DNA of 64,000 nt, from the NCBI GenBank assembly GCA_037044905.1, contig JBAOKB010000182.1:372001-436000 (forward strand), written 5' to 3'. Below the pieces are notes generated by a model. The model did not search any database, was not told the origin of the DNA, and saw only the letters and a program-made list of their open reading frames with translations. This document shows, piece by piece, positions 54,972 through 64,000 of this stretch (the first letter of the stretch is position 1; the number at the start of each line of letters is the position of its first letter). The position numbers and the translations under genes are program-made. Source of the stretch: Hortaea werneckii. Lineage: Eukaryota > Ascomycota > Dothideomycetes > Mycosphaerellales > Teratosphaeriaceae.

Positions 54972-56240
54972 CTAGAAGAGGCTGCGACCTGGGCCATGCG
55001 GGTGACGGTGAGCATGGAGGCCTCTCTTTTGAATCGTGCCATTGCGGCATGTGGTACCTGCAGCAAGTGGCTGAGGAATTGCGCAGCCGTCCGTGTCGCA
55101 AATTCCAAACTTGTCATTGCCGATGCAGATCACACTACCTGTGGAAGGACAAGGCACAGAGTCTCCAGAGCAAGAAGCCGCCAGCGCAGTAGTTGGAGCT
55201 GCAGCTGAGCCAGTCGGAGCGAGAGCAGCTGATGGGAGCAGTACCAGCGATGGTCGTCATCGTCGGAATCTTGTAGCCGTTATCACCTGCTGCTGAGCTT
55301 GCTGCGCTCGTAGGCATCGACAACGAAGCAGAGGGGGCAGCAGAAGGCGCACCGTAAGCGGCACTTGAGGGCGTGGCAGCGGCAGATGGATATGCTGATG
55401 GGCTGGACTGAGATGCTGCGCCAGACCCAGACCCCCTGGAGCTGCTCCGCCATCGTTGGAGCAACCTCGCCAGTGGGCTTAGCCATCGGAAATGTGACAG
55501 CAGTCTTCGCAGCTTCCCCACTGGGCTTCTTCGTCGTAACGTACTTGCCAGCGTTGGGGAATGACACATCCATGCTCTGGGTGGTTGGGCAGGAGTTGAC
55601 GTTCGCGAGATTGGCAACGAACATGCTTGGGAGATCGCTCATCTCCGAGCCATCCCCACCCTCAATGTCAATGCTGGCGCAGTTCATGTACATTTCTCGG
55701 TTTCCGACAGAGTTGAACCACGTCCAGCCCAGCGTTGCAGCGCCTGACTTCATTCCCGTTGGAATCGTGAAGTTGAAGGAATTGACGCAGTCAACACCGT
55801 TGGTCTTGGGATCAGAGCAGGCAAGCGCGCCGGAGTAGGTGCCTTGAGGGCCCTGATAGCTGCCATCGAGGTTTTGATGGGTGTTAGATGGACAGCCGCC
55901 CTCGATGCTGTAGATGACATGCCAGTTGCTGGGATCTTTGATTGCCGCCGGGTCGGTCTCGTAGGTAACGCTGATCTGGCAGCTTCCTCCACCATGAACC
56001 GCCGTGTTGGCCCCGTCACCAAGCTCGAACGCGAGGACTTGAGAGGAGCCTGCTGCCATCTTCTGACCGCCGGACGAGGGAAGAGAGACACCGTGGCAAG
56101 GAAAGTTGCTTCCGCTGGCATCAAGTGGGTCTTTGGGTGCAGAGCCCTGAATTGGAGTTGGGGACTGGATGAAGAGATGGGCATTGGTGGTATAAGAGAA
56201 GGCCCAGAGTGGCGACCAGTGCCGCATTGCGGAAGCTCAT
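54972..56240 (-). CDS. Secreted LPMO-like protein (mature N-terminal His), frame interrupted by indels
   Basis: From ATG 56240: MSFRNAALVATLGLL is a signal peptide. Near 56193 one T appears extra, after which the text runs YTTNA then HLFIQSPTPIQGSAPKDPLD. The mature protein would thus begin with His, the copper-brace hallmark of lytic polysaccharide monooxygenases. Continuing: ASGSNFPCHG, AVHGGGSCQISVTYE (second candidate His), SIEGGCPSN, TLGWTWFNSVGNREMYMNC and MFVANLANVNSCPT. This is a widespread ascomycete secreted family usually annotated as LPMO- or chitin-binding-like. After KPTGEVAPTMAEQLQ a missing G near 55434 leads into a Ser/Ala/Pro-rich linker (GSGSGAASQSSPSAYPS). Another shift near 55225 leads to a Cys-containing module (SVICIGNDKFGICDTDGCAI) ending in a basic RGLHAHRHPHGPGRSLF at 54972. 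Enzymatic activity is unproven. Confidence 0.72.
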
Positions 56241-57409
56241 CGTGGAGAGCATTTTGATGCTGAGTGTTGGTATCGAGGTGTGGCCCAAAGAGGGAATGGT
56301 GGAAGTGGTTGATGGGTATGTTGAGCGCAGAGCGGAAGCTGATATCGAAAGAACCTGCTTTCAAAAGCTTTCAACGATTGTTTGTTGTTCTGAAGTTGCT
56401 GGAAAGTATCAGCGTCTTGTTTCGGAAGGTTTTTCTATGCGCTGGCTAAGACAAGAAGCTTCTGGCAGGAGAAACTGCTCTGATAAATGCGAAGATCTTA
56501 TTGACTACAAAGCATTGTTCATTGTGGGTATTGTCTGGTGACCCATTGTTCCTATTCACTACTTTACAGAGACAATGATATTGACTAAATAACAAAGACT
56601 TACCGAAGCTGATCAATTGCGAACGCGCAACAGTGAATTGTTGACGCTCTTTGTCTTGCCTTTGATCTGTTTGAAAGAAGATCCAGCGTGTAGAACCTGC
56701 CAATATCCCGAAGGAAACGAATGTGCGTGATTGCGCCGGGCAATCCTAAGCAAGGCCTTGAAATAACAGAAAAATGGAAAACGATGGAAAATGAAGAATG
56801 TGATCATGACTTTCACTGCTTGTCATCACCCACCAGCATATATGAACCCTTCAACCTGGAGGTCCCATACATCGGCATAGTGACTTTAGACTATGGCCCC
56901 ATGTCGGTTGTCTCACCAAGATTTCATCGGCGACCCAGGGGCTCAGTGCCATCTCTTCCCTTCGATAAGCTACATTCACGTCTGAAGCAGGCGACAAGTA
57001 AACCTCTTGAGTCAAGCACCCGGCACCATTGGGGTTGGTCGTCGTTTGGCTGTGATGCTATAGCTGCGGCTGGCAGTGGGGGCGCGAGAATGACAAACAG
57101 AAAACCTGAGACATTCGTGAAGGAGGACTTTGTCGCGGACGGCACAACTATCAACCAATGACGGCGTACGTGAGTCCACAAACCAGGCTCAGCAATCATC
57201 ACTTTGCCGCCAAACGGTTAAGATTGTGATACTCGTTTCAGAAACGCACGGACCATCTGCGTTCATTGGTCAGCAGCATAGAGTCCGAGTTGACACAGAG
57301 GTTGCGAGGGTAGATGTAGGTGGACAGGGATGTGTGACTACAAGAGCCATGATTGCGAAACTCTATCATAAGACTATCTGCTTACAATGTCTCTCTGCTT
57401 TTGGCCAAT
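56241..57409. other. 1.2-kb intergenic, no gene seen
   Basis: Promoter of the LPMO-like gene and 3' side of the GH32 gene. A plus-strand frame at 56721-57161 has no recognisable feature and is not accepted. Confidence 0.4.
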
Positions 57410-59196
57410 CTATTTCGAGAAGCGACCGCCAGAGAGTTGACGAGCATCATATCTGGAAGTCGAATTCCCGGTAGACGCGCCACGGACAACACCATCGCTG
57501 TTCTCTTGCGGCCGCCACGTACTCTCAAGGGCATGCACTCGGACGCTGGTAGTGACATTACCAGAGCCGTAGCCGCCAGCCTTGACAGACAGAATCGTCA
57601 AAGGCTCTTCGGGGAAGAAAGTGGATGTCGACGCCTGGAGGCCACCTTGGATGTAAGTTTCAATGATGGACCTGTCAAATACCACTTGCATGGTGAAGCG
57701 ATCCTCAATGATTTGAGCCGTAGAAAGCTTTCCAGTGAACAAAGGATACTCAAACCCTTTAATGTGGCTGCGGTCTAGCCAGACGTCGTTGTTGCCGTTA
57801 AACAGCACGCCGCCGGTCAGATATTCGCCGCTGATGGGCGACAAGAAAGTGAAGTTCACGGAGCCGGCGACAACGTCCAAGTCGGTAACGTTCACATCAA
57901 TCATGAGCGCGTTTGAGTAGACGTCCGCAAAGTCAATAACCACCGAGCCGTTCCCGAACGTGTCCGAGGCAAGCTCCTCCCCGAGGATGGAAGACATGTT
58001 GTAAGGCTCGCTTGCAGCGATGGGACCAAGACGCGGATCTTCCTTGATAGAAATGCGGCGCGCTTGACCCATCGCGCTCCTGAATTCTTCCTTGGGTCCT
58101 GTTGGAACAGCGTTGGTATACTGCCAATTGGAGGCCCAATTGATCAAGATAGCTTCTCCAGGTGTGCTCTCGAAGAACTGCCCTGCGTAAGCATCCTTGC
58201 CCCAATCCGGAATGTGAATCTCGGCTGTGTGGGGAGTAAAGGTGTATCCGTCGAAGTCACCAAGCGTATACCATGAGCCAGATCCACCAAGGGGGGCACC
58301 AGGGTTGATGGACACAAACATCATCCATTCATACTGGCCTGGCCGGCCATCGACCGGGATCCGCACCAAGTTAGGGCATTCATACTGCTCGCCCAGCAAT
58401 CCGTGGCGAGTGAAGTTGCTGGCAAATGTCCAATTTTTGAGATCTTTGGACGTGTAAATGGTCATTACAAACTCTTGGGAGAAAGCAATCACCATCACCC
58501 AGTGATCTTCATACCAGATAACTTTGGGATCACGGAACTCAGGGCTTCCCTCGTCCAGCACAGGGTTGCCGTCGTAAGGCGTGAAAGTATATCCACCGTC
58601 TCGAGAGTAGGCAATACCCTGAGTCTGCAGCTGAATAGGCTCATAGGTGGCGATCGTGTATATGGCCACAACGCCATTCGTCTGATTAGGGAAGAACCCT
58701 GAGGTGTTGTTCTCGTCGACAACAGCAGATCCCGTAAAAATATATGATGAAGCGTTGACTGGGTAAAGGGCAATGGGTTGGTTTGTCCAAGTGTAGAGAT
58801 CCTCAGAGGTGGCGTGGCCCCAATGCTGATTTCCTGCTACAGTATCGGTAGGGTTGTACTGGTAGTACAGATGCCAGATTCCGTCATCGCCTCGGTGAAG
58901 GCCATTCGGGTCCTGCTGGATGAATTAGCTTCGTCGTCAATCTATGGCTGGAGGATTACTGACGTTCATGAAGCCTTTGGGAGGCGAGAAATGAACTTGG
59001 GGTCTCAGGTCTACAAAGATAACCATCAGCTATAGAGAGCGGATCAAGACGAAGGTGGTTACTGACAGCCATCATAGTCGCCAGCAACGGGTGTGCCTGT
59101 TGGCACTTCCGCTGTAGTGCATGTCGTGGAGCAGAACTCTCCAAGGGCGCTGGACGCAAACGTGAGCGCCGCCAAAATGGAGGACTTTGAATGCAT
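57410..59196 (-). CDS. Extracellular GH32 invertase/fructanase
   Basis: Exons 59067-59196, 58964-59010 and 57410-58912 give 559 residues; introns are 56 and 51 nt, both with GTCAGT donors. The signal peptide is MHSKSSILAALTFASSALG. The five-bladed propeller starts YLRPQVHFSPPKGFMNDPNG, with nucleophile Asp60; the intron sits directly before this codon. PEFRDPKVIW carries the transition-state stabiliser Asp187, and YECPNL the acid/base Glu237. Other blocks are FVSINPGAPLGGSGSWYTLG and, in the C-terminal beta-sandwich, VFDRSIIETYI. Many N-x-S/T sites fit secretion. GH32 enzymes hydrolyse sucrose, inulin or levan; the exact substrate is not decided here. It is co-oriented with the LPMO-like secreted protein 1.2 kb away. 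Confidence 0.93.
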
Positions 59197-60924
59197 TGCG
59201 AATCAAGCTGGTGGAATTGCAAGAATGCCCTGAGCTTGCAAACAAGGTTGCTGTTGGTCAATTTATGTATCCTTTGCGATGCCCATGCCGGCCGTACCGA
59301 CTACGGTCGTATAGTGGATTCAGTATGCACGGCTCTCTTGCTTCGCATAGCGTATTGTCTTGACCTTCCAAGCCAAGCACAGCAAATTGCCGCAAAATGC
59401 CATCGGTGCTCGATTGTCGTGCAATGCCACGCGCGAGAAGGGCCGAATTGGCTGCAGACCCCACGGGGACCCACTACCACGAGAGGCCTCCGCGGATTTT
59501 TTAGCGGGGCAAAGCCTGTAGCGGGGAGGAGCGGAGTGAAATGACGTAGATACCGTAGAACAGAAAGCACCGATGATGGTGCCAGCGAACTTTAATCCTC
59601 ACTGCCTGGCGGCTGCTGTGGTAATGCAATGATCGATTGATGATACGATTCGAGCGCAGAACTTTTTCTTGTCATCGTTGTCGCTTCCGGCTCTTCTCCA
59701 GCTATTTCGCCGACATTCTTGAGGGTTTTCTTGGAATGTCAAGGTCCTTGACCTCGCCAACCTCGCAATAGAATTGCAGTAAGCGAAGCAAAGGTTGTCT
59801 GAGTAAAGACGAGTTGCAATTCAAACTTTCTTCTAGACAACAAAAGACGTAAGCCGAGCACAGCAGTTGGTCAAGAAATTTGTAGATCGGAAAGATGCTG
59901 GTCGCTGTTTCGTGTCCAGTACATCCTTTAGCTCTTGTCGACGTATGGCGGACTGCAATCGACATAATGACACCTCCGTAAGACTTCTATCGGCGCATCA
60001 GTAGAGCTATGAACTCGCAAGCCGAAAGGACCGAACAACATCTGCTCCGCCGCGAATCGTGCCGTGCGACCTGAAGGAACAATCCATATGGGAGCATGAG
60101 TAGGTAGTCAGCCTTGTTCCGTCCAATGAAGATGCAGTGATTTATGTGTCGGGGCTGCTTCTCCAACATCTTATGAGACACACTCCCAGCGAGCTTCTAC
60201 CAGGCCCAGGACGGGGTACTGTGTATAGAGACAGCCATATCTGCGGGGAAGGTCATGTGCCGTGCGAAAGGTATCCCACAAACCGCTTTATGAAGATATT
60301 GCAACTTGGGTAAAAGTGCAATATCTATGAACTAATAGCCAAAATGGAAATGTCCGACTTCAAAATTTGGAGACGACATCAAAGTAGGGATACTGTGAAT
60401 TACGGTTCCCGCAGAGCAGATTCACCAGAAGCTTCAAAGATAGCCGTGCGCGTGTGCGTCCGTTTGTGATGCAACATTTGTACTCATTCGTTGGGGATCG
60501 ATGCCATCGCCCGAAGACCACCAACGCTTATCATACAAGTAGGAGAAGAGCTTCGGCATATGCCAACTTGCGATCGACATCCCCTGCGAGTAATTTATTT
60601 CACGGCCGCCTGCGGATGGCGAGGACGGGCACCCGTGGAGGACGGGATCGGGAGGAACTGGTTGTGCCTTAGGCCTCTCTCGCCTCGTCCCGCTCCCCGA
60701 GGCCTTAACAACCTCAGCTATAACGGACGGGACCGGGCCGAGGGAAGCTCTCCTTCTTTCCTCAGGCATCAAATGCTGAAAGCCTGGAAAATCTTGGCGC
60801 ACCCACCCTCAAGCTCGGACCAGCGACAATTTGAGCGCCGAACTTCAGAACTTCAGCAAAGGTGTGAGATCAAGGCCATCGCGACGCCGTACTAACACCA
60901 CAGCACCTCGCCACCTCGCCCACC
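59197..60924. other. 1.7-kb intergenic, no gene seen
   Basis: Divergent spacer between the invertase and uL4 genes. It presumably holds both promoters. No tRNA, other RNA or protein gene is recognised; AT-richer around 60290-60400. Confidence 0.4.
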
Positions 60925-62215
60925 ATGTCGCGCCCTACCGTCACCATCTACGGTGCCGATGGCTCCGCCACCAAGGACAGCGCCCCGCTGCCGAACGTCT
61001 TCAAGGCGCCGATCCGCCCGGACATCGTGCAGTAAGATCATACCAGTGGCAATTGCAGAGGAGACGATGGGGCAAAATACTGATGGGATGGCAGGTCTGT
61101 GCACACCGGCATGGCGAAGAACAAGAGGCAGCCATACGCCGTGAGCGAGAAGGCTGGTCACCAGACTTCCGCTGAGTCCTGGGGTACTGGTACGTTTGCA
61201 CATACACCTGGGAATGAGCAGTGAAGGCGGGAAGCGCAGCGTCGCAAACATGTGCAGGAGGCTCTGCACTCGAACAGAATCAGCTGACGAGATTTCCGCA
61301 GGCCGTGCTGTCGCCCGTATCCCCCGTGTCTCTGGTGGTGGTACCCACCGTGCTGGTCAGGCCGCCTTCGGTAACCAGTGCCGTTCTGGCCGCATGTTCG
61401 CTCCTACCAAGGTCTGGAGGAAATGGCACCAGAAGATCAACCTTGGCCAGAAGCGCTTCGCTACTGCTTCTGCCATCGCCGCATCTTCCTCTGCTGCTCT
61501 CCTGATGGCCCGCGGCCACCGTGTGAGCACTGTGCCTGAGGTCCCGCTCGTCGTCTCTTCGACCGCATTCTCCGGCGCTGCCGTGAAGAAGACCTCTGCT
61601 GCTATCAACCTCCTCAAGGCCGTTGGCGCTGGCCAAGATCTCGAGAAGGTCAAGCTCTCCAAGAAGATTCGCGCTGGCAAGGGTAAGCTGAGGGGCAGGC
61701 GCCACACGCAGCGCCGCGGCCCGCTCGTCATCTACGAGCCTGAGAAGGATGGCAAGGAGATCGTGACGGCCACCCGCAACATCCCTGGTGTCGAGACATG
61801 CCCAGTCTACGCGCTCAACCTGCTCCAGCTCGCCCCGGGTGGCCACCTCGGTCGCTTCATCGTCTGGACCTCCTCCGCTTTCAACGCGCTCGACAGCATC
61901 TACGGCTCCACCACCCAGCCTGCCGAGCTCAAGAAGGACTACGTGCTCCCGCAGAACACCGTCTCGCAGCCTGACATCGCCAAGCTGATCAACAGCTCTG
62001 AGGTGCAGAGCGTGCTCCGCCCTGTCCGCGGTGGCAACGTCACCAAGCGCGCCAACGTGCAGAAGAAGAACCCGCTGAGGAACAAGCAGGTGCTGCTGCG
62101 TCTGAACCCATACGCCGCTGCCTACTCCAAGGCCGGTCTTGGTCACGAGAGCATCGACGAGGGCAAGCCGAAGCACAAGGACGAGCTGTTCTACCAGACT
62201 CTGCACGAGAACTAA
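60925..62215 (+). CDS. RPL4: 60S ribosomal protein uL4 (L4)
   Basis: Exons 60925-61031, 61095-61189 and 61302-62215 give 371 residues, near the usual eukaryotic length. The start is MSRPTVTIYGADGSATKDSA, with an ideal CACCATG context. Core: VHTGMAKNKRQPYAVSEKAG, SWGTGRAVARIPRVSGGGTH, RSGRMFAPTKVWRKWHQKIN, GQKRFATASAIAASSSAALL, KLRGRRHTQRRGPLVIYE and RNIPGVETCPVYALNLLQLA. uL4 lines the nascent-peptide exit tunnel through its RSGRMF.. loop. The lysine-rich eukaryotic tail follows. Codons are strongly C/G-ending, as expected for a highly expressed gene. The long antisense frame (61280-62377) is a by-product of that bias. Introns near the 5' end are typical of fungal ribosomal protein genes. Confidence 0.97.
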
Positions 62216-62506
62216 AATGATCGCGGAGGTTGAGTAGCAATGGGATGCTTGTGTTTTGAGCGTGTCCACGGGATGGGAATGTTGCCCGCATGGTAACCCG
62301 CAGTGGGCTTGAGAAAGAGCATGTAGCGTGTAGAAGCTGCATTCAAACGCGCCCTTATCTCCACAAACAGTTTTCATTTATCATGTCCTGACGACGTTTA
62401 GCGGTTTTCTGTAGCGATCATTGATCAATGCTTGTACGAGTACGCTCGGCGGGGTATCTACATGCTACTGCACTCTTTCCTCAGACTGTCACTGTTGCTT
62501 TTGAAA

Positions 62507-63269
62507 TCATTCGCCCTTGCTGCCCCCCTCTTGTTTACTTTCAGCATATTTCTTCAAATCACGACACCAATCCTGGAACCTCGCCTGCAATGCTTCGCCA
62601 TATTTCTTTTTGACATGGCTTGCTGCGAGGCCACCAAATGCTTCCCATGTGCGATAAAGGGTTGTGCCGTCCTCTGCTTCCTCGATCTCGTTCACCTGCG
62701 CAAACCCATTAGCAGCAATTTCCAAAGCGAGGGTGTCGGAAAGCTTACCCTTTCGGCTTTAATCACCCAACCTGGTGTCATTATAGATGCATTATGAAGG
62801 TTCCATCTTATACGCGTAAGCGGTGCCTTCCTAGATATTCAGTCCCCTTCGCGCTGGTTGTCAGATTGTCCGGCAGACTCGGCTCATGCGGCAGACTGTC
62901 CGCCAAGGGCATGCTGCCGTGTTTGGTGCGCATCTTGAGCGGTTCGCAGTGCGAACAAGTCTCCTTGGACGTTGTTTGCTCATTGGGAGTCATCTGAACG
63001 TGGAAGGTCATGTTGGTGCCTTCCATCATTTTCAGGCGGCCTTTGTGAGGGTGAGGGTGCCCAGTGATATCGACCTTAGGCACGAACGTGTTCCATTCGT
63101 GCCATTTCTGGACGTCCAGGATCGCATCGTAGACGACCTGGGTGGGTGCGTTGATTGCAATGCTGGCATAGACGGAAAAGGTGCCGCCGTCGCGGATCTG
63201 CTGGGTGGTTCGCGGCCCAGTGTTGGAAGGGTCGTGGAAGGCGTCGCCGGACAAGGGTTTGGGAGACAT
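62507..63269 (-). CDS. SRPBCC (START-like/polyketide cyclase fold) protein, one indel near 62815
   Basis: The ATG is placed at 63269 (MSPKPLSGDAFHDP). The first part reads GGTFSVYASIAINAPTQVVY, AILDVQKWHEWNTFVPKVDI and GTNMTFHVQMTP. This is the coenzyme-Q-binding/SRPBCC lipid-pocket fold seen in many small fungal proteins. The frame stops at LGRHRLRV; one missing base near 62815 gives RWNLHNASIMTPGWVIKAER. An intron (62696-62748, GTAAGC..GCAG) then joins VNEIEEAEDGTTLYRTWEAF and ends with FQDWCRDLKKYAESKQ. Ligand and role are unknown. The pocket-type fold suggests binding of a hydrophobic molecule; no targeting signal is seen. Confidence 0.75.
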
Positions 63270-63646
63270 TCTCACTCGGGCGGGAGGTGCCTTGATCTAG
63301 AGGAGCAGAATGGCACCCGCGCCCAAGGACTGCAAAGTCTTACCCCGACGGCGACCATGCTGGTGTTGCGTGAGGACGATCGCTAACGCGGCGGCTCACT
63401 CACGGCTCATGTCGGTAAATGCATTCACCTCCCCGGCTGCCGAGACTTCGGTTCGCCTGAGCTAGGGACCCTTTCGGCGACTCGGCGTGATATCGCCGAT
63501 TCCGTCGTAGTCCTCTCCGCTCTACCTTCCCTGCTCAGACACATGCTTCGACATGCGACAAGCCCCCATTAAACAATCAACCGTTGATCCACTCCTTCCC
63601 ACCACTCTCCCTCGGTTGCGCGTCGCCATCGCTGGCTTCACCTGCT
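63270..63646. promoter_or_regulatory. Divergent spacer SRPBCC / TAF11-like gene
   Basis: This 377-bp spacer lies between two head-to-head starts. It is pyrimidine-rich on the right half. No gene is recognised. Confidence 0.4.
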
Positions 63647-64000
63647 ATGGCGTCGCCTCCGTCCTACGGCGGTGCCACCTCCCCACCACCCTCCGGCGGT
63701 GGCCTTGCTCTCCCTCGACAGCGACCAGCTCTGGCGCTTCCCGGACAGGTCCCCTCGCGCAAACCCTCCGTCGCTTCCACCACCGCTGGGACGCCCTCGG
63801 CTCATCCGCTCCGACAGACCTCTTTCCCACCCTCAGACAGTCTGGAAGCGCAGCATGCGCTCGCTGAAGATCACCTTCTTGCTCGCAGCCAGTATTCCCC
63901 ATTAGCAGCGGACAGCGATGCAGGCGGAGCAGGTCTCGAGGGTTTCAGCGATGACGAAAATGATGTCAGCTCTGCTGTCGATGGCCCAGCTGGAGACCCT
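63647..64000 (+). CDS. Probable TFIID subunit TAF11, N-terminal part (3' partial)
   Basis: The open frame runs from ATG 63647 off the right edge (118 codons shown). It reads MASPPSYGGATSPPPSGGG, then LALPRQRPALALPGQ, SRKPSVASTTAGTPSAHPLR and QTSFPPSD. A less basic part ends GLEGFSDDENDVSSAVDG. The SAHPLRQTSFPP block after a Pro-rich start, followed by an acidic SDDE patch, is the style I know from filamentous-fungal TAF11 (TAFII28) N-termini. The histone-fold that would prove it lies beyond the window, so identity is provisional. Confidence in a real gene start is higher than in its name. Confidence 0.5.
   Translation, partial: MASPPSYGGATSPPPSGGGLALPRQRPALALPGQVPSRKPSVASTTAGTPSAHPLRQTSFPPSDSLEAQHALAEDHLLARSQYSPLAADSDAGGAGLEGFSDDENDVSSAVDGPAGDP

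Noticed and set aside
55093..55296. Plus-strand frames opposite the C-terminal Ser/Ala linker of the LPMO-like gene
   Set aside because: Complement of low-complexity coding sequence on the minus strand.
61280..62377. 365-codon minus-strand open frame over uL4
   Set aside because: It is a shadow of the strongly biased ribosomal protein gene; Leu/Val/Arg/His-rich text with no family resemblance.

Overview
The window is nuclear DNA of a filamentous ascomycete. It has short introns (about 50-200 nt) with GT..AG ends and CTAAC/CTGAC-like branch sites, CAACATG-type start contexts, a Zn(II)2Cys6 regulator, a CipC protein, a fungal SRA-domain gene, a GH32 invertase and a fungal U6 snRNA. A Dothideomycete is my best guess. 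That is inference from gene style; no marker proves it. All gene models below were spliced by eye.

Layout. 1-23.8 kb is gene dense: end of a GFA/CENP-V-fold gene, a chromodomain HDA2/3-type histone deacetylase complex subunit, an M18 aminopeptidase, a small conserved protein, an SRA (methyl-cytosine reader fold) gene carrying a stop codon and a frameshift, a PBP2-like protein, RRP15, SRP54, a damaged protein kinase, an auxilin-like J-protein and cysteinyl-tRNA synthetase. 23.8-30 kb is a gene-free stretch leading to a Zn2Cys6 transcription factor (30.1-32.9 kb). 35-46.3 kb holds GTR1 and UBC7 (head to head), a glutamine-rich coiled-coil protein, a germinal-centre kinase, CipC and an esterase-fold protein lacking its serine. 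46.3-50.6 kb has no protein gene I can support, but contains a 17-bp minisatellite, an array of imperfect dyad-bearing repeats and a U6 snRNA gene. 50.6-64 kb holds a KEN-box protein, an SDR, a small ankyrin protein, an LPMO-like secreted protein, an extracellular GH32 invertase, ribosomal protein uL4, an SRPBCC protein and the start of a probable TAF11.

Functionally most genes are core housekeeping: ribosome (RRP15, uL4), translation (CysRS), protein targeting (SRP54), ERAD (UBC7), TORC1 signalling (GTR1), splicing (U6), clathrin uncoating (auxilin) and chromatin (HDA subunit, SRA). The accessory flavour is limited to the secreted carbohydrate-active pair at 55-59 kb and the regulator at 30 kb.

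A recurrent oddity is single-base insertions or deletions, mostly in short homopolymers, that break otherwise well conserved reading frames. They cluster in SRP54, the kinase and the auxilin (13.7-20.5 kb), with single cases elsewhere, while neighbours such as the HDA subunit (about 4 kb) and CysRS are intact. Local consensus error is the simplest explanation, but the SRA stop is a base substitution and deserves separate attention.
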